Shown piece after piece: positions 49,601-51,869 of a DNA stretch of 64,000 nucleotides. The DNA lies in NCBI GenBank assembly GCA_036971475.1, contig JBAIZL010000005.1, forward strand, positions 234,776,369-234,840,368, written 5' to 3'. The notes under the pieces are model-generated. The model worked only from the letters and a program-made list of their open reading frames with translations, ran no database searches and was not told the DNA's origin. Position numbers and translations under genes: made by a program. Each line of letters opens with the position of its first letter. The first letter of the stretch is position 1. Source of the DNA: Prosapia bicincta (taxonomy: Eukaryota; Arthropoda; Insecta; Hemiptera; Cercopidae).

Positions 49601-49974
49601 ACCATAAGCAGTTTATACATTGACAGAATGTAATTCATTATTAATGCTAATTATCATTTGACTTGAAAGTTGCGTCATACTTTTTAGTTTTTAGATGTTT
49701 ATATATTTAGTACTATAAGAGAAAATTTTTTTTTCTAAGAAGGAAAAATTACACTCAGTGGCAACTAAATTGGACTTGGTTGTTTATATTATTGATAAAT
49801 GTTTATAAAGTTTTTTAAAATATTTATTCATGTGGAATTATAGGTAATTTCCGTGGTGGACACCAAGTCTTAGTTAGATCAAAATTAGCCCTGGGAGATG
49901 GAGTAACAATGCAGTTGACAGTTCGTTCAACAGACTCACAAGTTGCAGAATTAGTTATTTCAACAGTAGGTTGA
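3063..49974 (+). CDS. COPG: Coatomer subunit gamma (gamma-COP), 16 coding exons
   Basis: The spliced frame joins 3063-3099, 5997-6127, 11136-11363, 14536-14702, 17329-17458, 19607-19852, 21444-21647, 28679-28838, 30574-30682, 35289-35532, 39102-39270, 41466-41647, 42298-42472, 46930-47024, 47747-47990 and 49844-49974, giving 2652 nt and 883 residues (human COPG1 is 874). Gamma-COP is part of the adaptor-like half of the COPI coat, which buds Golgi-to-ER and intra-Golgi vesicles from Arf1-marked membranes. Residues ~15-550 form the adaptin-like helical-repeat trunk (motifs [61 protein letters not shown]). Residues ~552-610 are a variable hinge. Residues ~615-883 form the appendage ([54 protein letters not shown]), ending STVG. 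The start at 3063 gives the short charged N-terminus usual for the family. Every junction is GT/AG and phase-consistent, and no stop or frameshift is seen, so the gene looks functional. Introns run from 650 bp to 7.0 kb. Confidence 0.97.
3384..3481. repeat. Near-perfect 98-base hairpin
   Basis: 3384-3418 pairs with 3448-3481 with two substitutions and one indel; the core is ACTTGCGATCAG / CTGATCGCAAGT. A smaller inner stem (TTTAGAC / GTCTAAA) lies in the loop. It sits in intron 1. It could be a very short MITE or a foldback remnant. Confidence 0.7.
3552..4315. mobile_element. Long-TIR MITE (about 0.76 kb)
   Basis: The first ~120 bases (from AATAATTTGTAATTGTGAG, through TTTTAGCAGCCACCTG) are inverted at 4195-4315. 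Inside, the block GGATAGATTTGGTT near 3905 is inverted near 3958-3978 and repeated near 4033-4050. No coding capacity. Superfamily not recognised. Confidence 0.75.
4330..5335. other. Intron 1 sequence without recognised features
   Basis: AT-rich intronic sequence. Nothing beyond short homopolymers was recognised. Confidence 0.4.
5339..5790 (+). mobile_element. PLE foldback with GIY-YIG tail
   Basis: 5339-5412 is an inverted copy of 5715-5790 (shared core AAGTTTTAACAAATTTACAA). Between them, 5550-5640 codes [13 protein letters not shown], then [17 protein letters not shown], the C-terminal tail typical of Penelope-like elements, on the + strand. The right arm is the 3' terminal region of that copy; the left arm is the same region inverted. 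It lies in intron 1. Confidence 0.7.
5419..5452 (-). ncRNA. Hammerhead-ribozyme-like motif (PLE family 8)
   Basis: The minus strand has CTGATGA, one base, GATCGC with a decayed partner, then GAA, the palindrome AACGTT, and C. The right arm of the same foldback keeps GCGATC, the expected partner of GATCGC. Cleavage activity is not shown. Confidence 0.4.
5997..6127 (+). CDS. COPG: gamma-COP coding exon 2
   Basis: The acceptor is TTGTAG and the donor CAG|GTATGT. Completes codon 13 and codes residues 14-56, including [16 protein letters not shown] and the conserved [18 protein letters not shown] that opens the trunk. Confidence 0.95.
6130..6240 (-). mobile_element. PLE terminal fragment (family 6)
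   Basis: Starts three bases into intron 2. It matches in inverted orientation the block at 15510-15597 (shared TTATTCAAATACAAGAATAT and AACGAAAAGCTTT). It is followed by the (TA)n tract at 6266. Confidence 0.6.
6176..6212 (-). ncRNA. Hammerhead-ribozyme-like motif (PLE family 6)
   Basis: The minus strand reads CTGATGA, T, a perfect 7-bp stem GTTGGTA/TACCAAC, then GAA, the palindrome AAGCTT, and T. The layout fits a hammerhead with a palindromic stem III. Strand I pairing was not resolved. Confidence 0.5.
6266..6323. repeat. (TA)n microsatellite
   Basis: About 29 TA units between two PLE terminal fragments (6130-6240 and 6325-6540). Confidence 0.95.
6325..6540 (-). mobile_element. PLE terminal fragment (family 3)
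   Basis: Same sequence as one arm of the palindrome at 35694-36045 with several differences (shared GGAGACTGACAGACTTACCT and CCACACAGTGGTCTTT). The hammerhead-like box lies on the minus strand. Confidence 0.65.
6673..6702. repeat. Poly(A) tract
   Basis: About 29 consecutive A just before the next PLE fragment. Confidence 0.9.
6709..6864 (+). mobile_element. PLE terminal fragment (family 1)
   Basis: Single copy of the unit that forms the perfect palindrome at 22293-22568, differing at several bases (for example CAGATAGCAACTATT versus CAGTTAGTAACAATT). It abuts the (TA)n tract directly. Confidence 0.7.
6779..6803 (+). ncRNA. Hammerhead-ribozyme-like motif (PLE family 1)
   Basis: CTGGATGA (one extra G relative to CTGATGA), a short weak stem, then GAA, the palindrome ACGT, and C. 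The GAAACGTC ending is the usual PLE hammerhead form; the first box is atypical. Confidence 0.4.
6865..6945. repeat. (TA)n microsatellite
   Basis: About 40 TA units, the longest in the window, directly after a PLE terminal fragment. Confidence 0.95.
7180..7262. mobile_element. Possible hAT end fragment
   Basis: Two copies of TTTCCGCGGGCTG followed by GTTGGAGACTCCTGAT. This GC-rich tail resembles ends of hAT-derived repeats of the type GCGGGC...GTTGGA...CCTGAT. Recognised by pattern only. Confidence 0.4.
7263..8229. other. Intron 2 sequence without recognised features
   Basis: AT-rich; open frames are short and non-descript on both strands. Confidence 0.4.
8230..9210 (+). pseudogene. I/Nimb-type non-LTR retrotransposon, 5' and gag remnant
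   Basis: 8497-8793 codes a gag N-terminal part ([13 protein letters not shown], then [12 protein letters not shown]). After a frameshift, 8948-9060 codes [19 protein letters not shown] and [10 protein letters not shown]. These align with RIVREDEIKSELVSEGVTDV-type sequence in the ORF1 at 54658-55917. 8230-8496 looks like a 5' untranslated region. No zinc knuckles or ORF2 follow, so the copy is truncated at its 3' side. Confidence 0.65.
9211..9849. other. Unassigned intronic sequence
   Basis: Contains short frames such as [16 protein letters not shown] that may belong to a decayed element. Not identified. Confidence 0.3.
9850..10440 (+). pseudogene. Tigger/pogo (jerky-type) transposase C-terminal remnant
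   Basis: 9934-10041 codes [20 protein letters not shown], matching the LPPNTT(S/A)LIQPMDQGV block of pogo-family DDE transposases. Downstream pieces [25 protein letters not shown] and [19 protein letters not shown] fit the Tigger C-terminal part. Several frames and stops are involved. It lies in intron 2. Confidence 0.6.
10441..11135. other. End of intron 2, nothing recognised
   Basis: AT-rich with no repeat or coding signal apart from the exon 3 acceptor at its end. Confidence 0.4.
11136..11363 (+). CDS. COPG: gamma-COP coding exon 3
   Basis: The acceptor is TTTTAAG and the donor GAT|GTGAGT. Codes residues 57-132 ([20 protein letters not shown] through ALCSITD), the most conserved part of the helical trunk. 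Confidence 0.97.
11364..12428. other. Start of intron 3, nothing firm
   Basis: Around 12325-12350 the minus strand has GTTTGAATCCGACCAGG, similar to a tRNA B box, so a decayed tRNA-type SINE is possible. No A box was found. Confidence 0.3.
12429..12494. repeat. (TA)n microsatellite
   Basis: About 33 TA units. The following ~200 bases contain CTGATGAAGGTC on the minus strand, so this too may adjoin a decayed PLE end. Confidence 0.95.
12701..13799. other. Intron 3 sequence without recognised features
   Basis: AT-rich; no coding or repeat signal that could be supported. Confidence 0.4.
13800..14250 (-). pseudogene. Tc1/mariner-type transposase N-terminal remnant
   Basis: The minus strand codes [19 protein letters not shown], then [10 protein letters not shown]. 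This matches the DNA-binding region (SGRPR...V..VRQA......K) of the DUF4817-type transposases also seen at 29040-29995. Flanked by stops; no catalytic part recognised. Confidence 0.45.
14536..14702 (+). CDS. COPG: gamma-COP coding exon 4
   Basis: The acceptor is TTTTAG and the donor AG|GTTAGT. Codes residues 133 to 188 (first two bases), including [17 protein letters not shown] and [14 protein letters not shown]. Confidence 0.97.
14878..14906. repeat. (TA)n microsatellite
   Basis: About 14 TA units in intron 4. Confidence 0.9.
14957..15004. repeat. (TA)n microsatellite
   Basis: About 24 TA units, directly adjoining the left arm of an inverted PLE pair. Confidence 0.95.
15005..15600. mobile_element. 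PLE-derived inverted pair (family 6) between (TA)n tracts
   Basis: 15005-15053 is an inverted copy of 15541-15597 (shared TTATTCAAATACAAGAATAT). The ~490 bases between are AT-rich with no recognised coding. Tracts of (TA)n lie on both outer sides (14957-15004 and 15626-15654). Confidence 0.65.
15513..15549 (+). ncRNA. Hammerhead-ribozyme-like motif (PLE family 6)
   Basis: CTGATGA, T, stem GATGGT/ACCAAC (one mismatch compared with the copy at 6176-6212), then GAA, the palindrome AAGCTT, and T. Confidence 0.45.
15626..15654. repeat. (TA)n microsatellite
   Basis: About 14 TA units followed by a T run. Confidence 0.9.
15713..15985. mobile_element. PLE terminal fragments (family 2) around a (TA)n tract
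   Basis: 15713-15835 matches the left arm of the perfect palindrome at 24841-25062 (shared CCTTTCGGTCACTTGACC). A short inverted remnant, AGTAATATATTAACTTC, follows at about 15837-15853. After (TA)n at 15855-15906, another diverged copy runs to about 15985. Confidence 0.65.
15855..15906. repeat. (TA)n microsatellite
   Basis: About 26 TA units between two family-2 PLE fragments. Confidence 0.95.
16390..16655. mobile_element. PLE-derived foldback (family 7)
   Basis: 16390-16475 pairs with 16560-16655 (shared GGAAAGAACCCCAATA and AACAAATAAAACAAGTT). The right arm carries the ribozyme-like box. It lies in intron 4. Confidence 0.65.
16534..16568 (+). ncRNA. Hammerhead-ribozyme-like motif (PLE family 7)
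   Basis: CTGATGA, T, stem GGTGAC/GTCATC with loop ATG, then GAA, the palindrome ATGTACAT, and A. All conserved boxes are present. Confidence 0.5.
17329..17458 (+). CDS. COPG: gamma-COP coding exon 5
   Basis: The acceptor is TTTCTCAG and the donor CTG|GTGAGT. Codes the end of residue 188 to 231: [20 protein letters not shown] and [11 protein letters not shown]. Confidence 0.97.
17745..18905 (+). pseudogene. Helitron Pif1-type helicase remnant
   Basis: Fragments in order: [31 protein letters not shown] (Walker-B-like region), [85 protein letters not shown] and a C-terminal IS/YVCTR-like part. This is the order of the helicase C-terminal half in animal Helitron RepHel proteins. Many stops and shifts are present. 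The Rep domain, Walker A and the Helitron ends were not found. It lies in intron 5. Confidence 0.75.
19030..19370 (-). pseudogene. Penelope-like element, GIY-YIG fragment
   Basis: The minus strand codes [19 protein letters not shown], then [15 protein letters not shown], then [13 protein letters not shown]. This is the GIY-YIG domain with YIG changed to CIS, so the nuclease site is damaged. It lies in intron 5, antisense to gamma-COP. Confidence 0.75.
19607..19852 (+). CDS. COPG: gamma-COP coding exon 6
   Basis: The acceptor is TCAACAG and the donor AAG|GTTTGT. Codes residues 232-313: [42 protein letters not shown] and [11 protein letters not shown]. Confidence 0.97.
20170..21010. mobile_element. 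PLE inverted dimer, about 0.84 kb palindrome (family 5)
   Basis: 20170-20575 is an imperfect inverted copy of about 20590-21010. The right arm reads on the + strand [16 protein letters not shown], then [18 protein letters not shown], the PLE tail. The left arm has the same on the minus strand. The 3' terminal regions point outward (GACTGTTGATCAGGTGTG at left, CACCTGAGCAATAGTC at right). It lies in intron 6. Confidence 0.7.
21444..21647 (+). CDS. COPG: gamma-COP coding exon 7
   Basis: The acceptor is CTTCTAG and the donor CAG|GTAAAC. Codes residues 314-381, including [20 protein letters not shown] and [13 protein letters not shown]. Confidence 0.97.
22293..22568. mobile_element. Perfect PLE palindrome (family 1), 132-bp arms
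   Basis: 22293-22424 is the exact reverse complement of 22437-22568; the spacer is 12 bases. The unit matches the single copy at 6709-6864, which differs at several positions that are identical in both arms here. Short AT repeats lie on the left and (TA)n on the right. It lies in intron 7. Confidence 0.85.
22479..22503 (+). ncRNA. Hammerhead-ribozyme-like motif (PLE family 1)
   Basis: Same sequence as 6779-6803. A mirror copy lies on the minus strand in the left arm of the palindrome. Confidence 0.4.
22599..22638. repeat. (TA)n microsatellite
   Basis: About 20 TA units, 30 bases after the palindrome. Confidence 0.9.
22840..23960 (+). pseudogene. Mariner transposase, frameshifted copy A
   Basis: From 22870 the frame codes [52 protein letters not shown], then [18 protein letters not shown] frameshift near 23430 leads to [38 protein letters not shown] and [14 protein letters not shown] second shift near 23770 leads to the C-terminus ending LGNYVEK at 23900. 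The first catalytic Asp (normally GDETW) is His, so the copy is dead even if the frames are ignored. Second and third Asp are present. No clean TIR pair was found. Confidence 0.85.
24313..24381. repeat. Three tandem 23-bp units
   Basis: Each unit starts TCGAGTCCT and contains TTGA(C) at a fixed spacing. The surrounding 24240-24720 is less AT-rich than the rest of intron 7 and is otherwise unassigned. Confidence 0.7.
24813..24835. repeat. (TA)n microsatellite
   Basis: About 11 TA units at the left edge of the family-2 palindrome; a shorter tract (25108-25129) lies after its right edge. Confidence 0.9.
24841..25062. mobile_element. Perfect PLE palindrome (family 2), 102-bp arms
   Basis: 24841-24942 is the exact reverse complement of 24961-25062 with an 18-base spacer. 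It is flanked by (TA)n on both sides and followed by a PLE coding fragment in the same intron. Confidence 0.85.
24969..24998 (+). ncRNA. Hammerhead-ribozyme-like motif, decayed core (PLE family 2)
   Basis: The first box is degenerate (GACAAT in place of GATGA plus one base). It is followed by the perfect hairpin GGTCA/TGACC, then GAA, stem AGG/CCT with loop TG, and C. Mirror copy in the left arm. Confidence 0.35.
25130..26145 (+). pseudogene. Penelope-like element: RT C-terminal part plus GIY-YIG
   Basis: The frame from about 25150 codes [40 protein letters not shown] and [13 protein letters not shown] (RT thumb and linker region), with a stop at 25564. It continues with [28 protein letters not shown] (GIY-YIG entry) and [21 protein letters not shown] copy of the same family lies at 45985-46600. 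The catalytic RT core is absent (5' truncation), and stops interrupt the endonuclease. Confidence 0.8.
26190..26410 (-). repeat. Diverged copy of the 26935-27200 repeat
   Basis: TAAATATCTTT with its flanks aligns by eye with the segment at 26935-27070 (shared TCATT(A/C)...GACATAAATATCTTT pattern). Probably a second decayed copy of the same element. Confidence 0.35.
26930..27295 (-). pseudogene. Possible hAT-type transposase remnant
   Basis: The minus strand codes [16 protein letters not shown] sequence and [20 protein letters not shown]. The latter resembles the LFCKPLETTTT..DIY..L block of ZBED/FAM200-like hAT transposases. No catalytic residues could be placed. Confidence 0.4.
27685..28340 (+). 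pseudogene. Mariner transposase remnant D
   Basis: Codes [47 protein letters not shown], then after shifts [15 protein letters not shown]. This aligns with the N-terminal half and GDETW region of copy A. Heavily decayed; no ends found. Located near the end of intron 7. Confidence 0.6.
28679..28838 (+). CDS. COPG: gamma-COP coding exon 8
   Basis: The acceptor is TTATAG and the donor ACAG|GTAGTG. Codes residues 382 to the first base of 435: [20 protein letters not shown] and [12 protein letters not shown]. The preceding intron, at 7.0 kb, is the longest. Confidence 0.96.
29040..29995 (-). pseudogene. Tc1/mariner-type transposase with DUF4817-like N-terminus
   Basis: On the minus strand, from about 29890: [95 protein letters not shown] (SDEAHF motif with D to K-adjacent change), and IPQLQIKG. 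The layout is HTH then DDE_3. The C-terminal acidic motif is missing. The + strand end CACCCTGTATAA near 29980 resembles the ACAGGGTG-type TIR. It lies in intron 8. Confidence 0.65.
30000..30570. other. End of intron 8, nothing recognised
   Basis: AT-rich intronic sequence without a supported feature. Confidence 0.4.
30574..30682 (+). CDS. COPG: gamma-COP coding exon 9
   Basis: The acceptor is TTTACAG and the donor AG|GTACGT. Codes residues 435-471: [20 protein letters not shown] and [16 protein letters not shown]. Confidence 0.96.
31150..31660 (+). pseudogene. Mariner transposase C-terminal remnant
   Basis: Short pieces [23 protein letters not shown], then [18 protein letters not shown] resemble the WEVL.H.PYSPDLAPSD..LF and C-terminal region of a second mariner lineage. 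Highly decayed, so the call is tentative. Confidence 0.4.
31661..33119. other. Intron 9 sequence without recognised features
   Basis: No coding or repeat signal that could be supported. 30683-31149 is likewise plain. Confidence 0.4.
33120..34456 (-). mobile_element. Mariner element B, nearly full length (1.34 kb)
   Basis: TIRs GAGGGCTATTCAGAAAGTAA (from 33121) and its inverse ending at 34456 lie inside TA/TA duplications (33118-33119 and 34457-34458). The minus-strand transposase starts at 34290 ([14 protein letters not shown]) and ends at 33218 (LFGDYIEK). In-frame stops interrupt it at VR*VIRF, LG*HKF and FWDR*GML; no shift was needed in the catalytic half. Motifs are [16 protein letters not shown] and [13 protein letters not shown]; in the last the third catalytic Asp (normally PSD) is Asn. 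It inserted antisense in intron 9. Confidence 0.88.
34459..35288. other. End of intron 9, nothing recognised
   Basis: AT-rich; no supported feature before the exon 10 acceptor. Confidence 0.4.
35289..35532 (+). CDS. COPG: gamma-COP coding exon 10
   Basis: The acceptor is ATTACAG and the donor CAG|GTAAGT. Codes residues 471-552: [37 protein letters not shown], ending HYITETLQ. It closes the helical trunk. Confidence 0.97.
35609..35660. repeat. (TA)n microsatellite
   Basis: About 26 TA units at the left edge of the family-3 palindrome. Confidence 0.95.
35694..36045. mobile_element. Near-perfect PLE palindrome (family 3), 172-bp arms
   Basis: 35694-35865 and 35874-36045 are inverted copies with one mismatch (AGTCC versus AGCCC near the right end) and an 8-base spacer. 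(TA)n lies on both sides. The single copy at 6325-6540 differs at several sites that agree between these two arms. It lies 160 bases after exon 10. Confidence 0.88.
35921..35953 (+). ncRNA. Hammerhead-ribozyme-like motif (PLE family 3)
   Basis: TTGATAA (two changes from CTGATGA), AG, stem ACCAC/GTGGT, T, then GAA, the palindrome ATATAT, and C. Mirror copy in the left arm. Confidence 0.4.
36046..36071. repeat. (TA)n microsatellite
   Basis: About 13 TA units between the family-3 palindrome and a family-4 PLE end. Confidence 0.95.
36090..36565. mobile_element. PLE fragment (family 4) with internal inversion
   Basis: 36090-36455 is an inverted copy of the 3' region at 46240-46595. At about 36460 the orientation flips: AATCCTTCAGAATTGAGAAG, then TACCAGTGGTACACCAAATC are + strand copies of the coding tail at 46150-46210. 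A 25-base duplication (TATGTGATTTGTGTAAATAT) lies at about 36325-36370. It lies in intron 10. Confidence 0.65.
36208..36237 (-). ncRNA. Hammerhead-ribozyme-like motif (PLE family 4)
   Basis: The minus strand reads CTGATGA, A, stem GATCA/TGATC with loop TTTT, then GAA, ATAT, and T. Confidence 0.5.
36585..36915 (+). pseudogene. Tc1/mariner-type transposase C-terminal remnant and end
   Basis: Pieces [34 protein letters not shown] and GRYNF fit the LDFFLWG.LK..V...... ML..V...F..RL..CI.N.GRH C-terminus of the DUF4817-type transposases seen elsewhere here. The end GCCGCACCTTGTA near 36903-36915 would be its terminal repeat. Confidence 0.55.
36993..37136. repeat. Imperfect inverted repeat
   Basis: CGGATTAACTCCACTATCAA at left pairs with TTGATAATGGAGTTAATCC at right. 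A similar pattern is at 50143-50372 (GGATTAATCCCAATTTCAAA / GAAAATGGAGTTA), so this is a dispersed foldback family. Confidence 0.6.
37141..39101. other. End of intron 10, nothing recognised
   Basis: About 2 kb of AT-rich sequence. Frames such as the one at 38186-38467 show no family resemblance. Confidence 0.4.
39102..39270 (+). CDS. COPG: gamma-COP coding exon 11 (hinge)
   Basis: The acceptor is ATTTCAG and the donor CAAG|GTAATC. Codes residues 553 to the first base of 609: [20 protein letters not shown], then a poorly conserved hinge ending GMIITQ. Less family-like than its neighbours, as expected for the linker. Confidence 0.92.
39479..39862. repeat. 46-bp minisatellite, 8 full copies plus a partial
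   Basis: The unit begins GTAGAACTGCTAACC and ends CAATACCCAC. Copies 2-5 (39525-39708) are identical. Copy 1 and copies 6-8 carry single changes, and copy 7 lacks one of the two CTT repeats (43 bp). Located in intron 11. Confidence 0.95.
39863..41465. other. End of intron 11, nothing recognised
   Basis: AT-rich with no supported feature. Confidence 0.4.
41466..41647 (+). CDS. COPG: gamma-COP coding exon 12
   Basis: The acceptor is TCCTAG and the donor CAG|GTGAAT. Codes residues 609-669 with [19 protein letters not shown] and [14 protein letters not shown], the start of the appendage. Confidence 0.95.
42298..42472 (+). CDS. COPG: gamma-COP coding exon 13
   Basis: The acceptor is TATTTAG and the donor TTG|GTACAC. 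Codes residues 670 to the first base of 728: [36 protein letters not shown] and [10 protein letters not shown], part of the appendage sandwich. Confidence 0.94.
42549..43597 (-). mobile_element. Tc1-type element with about 65-bp TIRs, decayed
   Basis: ATTTGATAAATTGATTACTT near 42577 is inverted at about 43556-43578, with AGGATGAACATATTGA / TCAATATGTTCGTCTTAC further in. The minus strand near 42850-42930 has [12 protein letters not shown] and, in another frame, IFWPP, matching the W..RGPI.WPPRSPDLTP block of DUF4817-type transposases. Located in intron 13. Confidence 0.65.
43600..44590. other. Intron 13 sequence without recognised features
   Basis: Nothing supported in this AT-rich stretch. 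Confidence 0.4.
44595..44957 (+). mobile_element. PLE terminal fragments, family 4 then family 2
   Basis: 44595-44815 matches the family-4 3' region at 46440-46600, with a decayed first box (TTGACAA). 44872-44957 matches one arm of the family-2 palindrome. Short (TA)n lies between them (44852-44870) and a long one after. Confidence 0.65.
44957..45020. repeat. (TA)n microsatellite
   Basis: About 32 TA units directly after a family-2 PLE fragment. Confidence 0.95.
45080..45345. repeat. Diverged ~92-bp tandem repeat
   Basis: The block beginning GAGTCTTGTTAA occurs at about 45160 and 45252 with similar downstream words (ATTTT...TTATAC...). A weaker third unit precedes them. 45346-45984 beyond holds nothing recognised. 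Confidence 0.45.
45985..46600 (+). mobile_element. Penelope-like element, GIY-YIG tail and 3' region
   Basis: Codes [28 protein letters not shown], then [20 protein letters not shown] and PPNLNIR with a stop. This is the same lineage as 25130-26145. After about 200 bases the 3' region has the ribozyme-like box (46462-46491) and ends AGTCCAAAAATTCC before a (TG)n tract. The RT is missing (5' truncation near 45985). Confidence 0.75.
46462..46491 (+). ncRNA. Hammerhead-ribozyme-like motif (PLE family 4)
   Basis: CTGATGA, A, stem GATCA/TGATC with loop TTTT, then GAA, ATAT, and T. It lies in the natural position, downstream of the GIY-YIG coding tail. Confidence 0.5.
46602..46641. repeat. (TG)n microsatellite
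   Basis: About 20 TG units at the 3' end of a PLE copy, where the other copies have (TA)n. Confidence 0.95.
46930..47024 (+). CDS. COPG: gamma-COP coding exon 14
   Basis: The acceptor is GTTACAG and the donor ATT|GTAAGT. Codes residues 728-759: [19 protein letters not shown] and EGYDDEYI. Confidence 0.96.
47747..47990 (+). CDS. COPG: gamma-COP coding exon 15
   Basis: The acceptor is TTTATAG and the donor CAG|GTAACT. Codes residues 760 to the first base of 841: [45 protein letters not shown] and HTLYLAG. Confidence 0.96.
48411..48725. mobile_element. PLE foldback (family 5)
   Basis: 48411-48560 pairs imperfectly with about 48573-48725 (AACAAGACTGTTGCTCAGG / CCTGAGCAACAGTCTTG). It is the same family as the large palindrome at 20170-21010 but without coding sequence. 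The left arm on the minus strand has CAA, then the palindrome ACGCGT, then A. It lies in intron 15. Confidence 0.65.
48730..49843. other. End of intron 15, nothing recognised
   Basis: AT-rich sequence without supported features. Introns 12 (41648-42297) and 14 (47025-47746) are likewise plain. Confidence 0.4.
49844..49974 (+). CDS. COPG: gamma-COP coding exon 16 and stop
   Basis: The acceptor is ATTATAG. Codes residues 841-883: [33 protein letters not shown], ending STVG, then TGA at 49972-49974. Confidence 0.97.
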
Positions 49975-50057
49975 GGATAACAGTAGATTTTTGTAAACTT
50001 AAAAATGTATTGTGTCAAGTTTCTAACTAGAGAACTAGAAACATTGTCATTCCTTAT

Positions 50058-50063
50058 AATAAA
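50058..50063 (+). terminator. Candidate poly(A) signal of the gamma-COP gene
   Basis: AATAAA lies 84 bases after the stop codon, in an AT-rich stretch. It is the first canonical signal downstream. A longer 3' UTR using later signals cannot be excluded. Confidence 0.5.
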
Positions 50064-50142
50064 ATTATATATTATTTACATTAACAAAAATACTTTATTC
50101 ATACCTAAAACGCTGGGTGATATTATTTTTTATATGTTTGAA

Positions 50143-50372
50143 TACAGTTTTCTGCCATTCCTAACATTTTAATATTCTCCTCTGTTGACGCATTTCGGAT
50201 TAATCCCAATTTCAAAACTTCAATTGTACTATTATTGAATATTATCAATCGTATAATATTATCAATTGAGTGTACGATTGAAGTTTTGAAAATGGAGTTA
50301 CTTTGAAACCCGTCAACATAGGAGAATATTGAAACGTTAGAAATGACAAAAAACTGTACTCAAACATATAGA
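50143..50372. repeat. Inverted repeat, about 230 bases
   Basis: The outer arms (GTTTGAATACAGTTTTCTG / CAAAAAACTGTACTCAAAC), the next (ATATTCTCCT / AGGAGAATAT) and the inner (TTTCAAAACTTCAAT / GATTGAAGTTTTGAAA) are all nested. It shares its inner pattern with 36993-37136. Confidence 0.65.
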
Positions 50373-50756
50373 AATATTCCTAACAGAAATGAAGATTATA
50401 TTAATAATTTCATATTATTTTTACTTGTTATATAAAAACATGTTTTTGCACACCATTGAAGACGAGTGAACCATTAAACCAGGGTATACATATTTTTTGG
50501 TATATGTTATGGTATTTGTCAAACTTATTTTATTGTATTAAGTTATTTGTCTTCAACATCATTCTAACATATAATCTGGTTTAGGAAGATATTTTGTAAA
50601 TCTAGCGTTGATCTTCATGCCTTAATGTTAGTACTAACATTGTATGTTGTAAATAGTTAATTGAAATTGTTTATAGTTTAATTTCCGCTTTGAATACCTA
50701 AAAATATATGTATTCATATAGTGTAAAAAAACATGTATTCATTATTTTATAATACA

Positions 50757-51694
50757 TGAGAGCTATTCAGAAAGTAAGGAACGTTTCTGTCTGACACCGC
50801 TAAGCGAGCGCTGATTTCTTACATTTTGGTGCGCACTCGGCAACTCAGTCGGCGTCCAGCAGTGACAACAGAAACATTTTCGCGTTGCCCGTTTTTTCGC
50901 AATTTTAACTGAAGATGTTCACTGCGATTGAAAATCCCGCCAGTTGTGAGGTGCGGTCAGTGATACGGTTTTTGTTGGCAAAAAACATAAAACCGATAGA
51001 CATTTATCGCCAAGTGTGTGAAGTTTACGGAAACAACATAATGAATGAAAGTTCTGTGAGAAAATGGTGCATTCAGTTTAAAAATGGCCAAACTGATGTT
51101 CATGACGAAACGAAGAGCTGATGCCCAAGCTTTGTGACTGATGAACTAAAGTTGATGAAAAGGTTTGCGAAAACCGCTGATTCACGATAACGGAACTTTT
51201 GCTTTGTTTCCCACAAGTTTCACGGACTTTGTTGTTTGAAATTATCACACAAAGGTTAGGCTACTACAAATTTTGTGCAAGATGGGTGCCGAAAATGCTC
51301 AATGACCGCCATAAAAGTCAGCGAATGGAGGCAAGTGTAACATTTCTGGATCAAATGGGAGGTTTTTCCTCATCCGGCCTATAGTCCTGACCTTGCACCA
51401 AGCGATTTTCACTTGTTTCCAGGAATGAAGACCTGGCTAGCAACACAGCGCTTTGACGACGTCGCGGAGCTCAAGGCGCGCGTCACTGAGTGGCTGACAT
51501 CGCAGGCGGCAGATTTCTGTGATGAAGGAATTTCAAAGCTTGTCCACCGCTACGATAAATGTCTCAATTTGTTTGGCTACGTAGAAAAGTAGTATTTTAG
51601 TTGCCCTTTCAGATGTATATAATAAAAAAATTTTATTGTACTTTATTTTTTTTTTTTTATTTAAAAACGTTCCTTACTTTCTGAATAGCCCTCA
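50757..51694 (+). mobile_element. Mariner element C, internally deleted (0.94 kb)
   Basis: TIRs AGCTATTCAGAAAGTAAGGA (left) and its inverse (right, ending CCCTCA at 51694) match element B; flanking TA is at 51695-51696. The + strand transposase starts at 50915 ([20 protein letters not shown]) and reads [20 protein letters not shown], then a stop. After the EASVTFLD block it jumps to [18 protein letters not shown] and ends [12 protein letters not shown]. The middle third, with the first two catalytic Asp, is missing. Confidence 0.85.
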
Positions 51695-51869
51695 TATATT
51701 AATAAGATGTTATCCACCTAAGGAATTGCTTTTGTATGTAAAACCAAGTTCTCTCAGATTATTGATTTCATGTGACTATCTACAGTTCCCTAATCCTAAT
51801 GGACTATGATGCCTTTATCTTTGTAATATAATATATTAAAAATAACAGATACTATACAAAGTCAATGGT

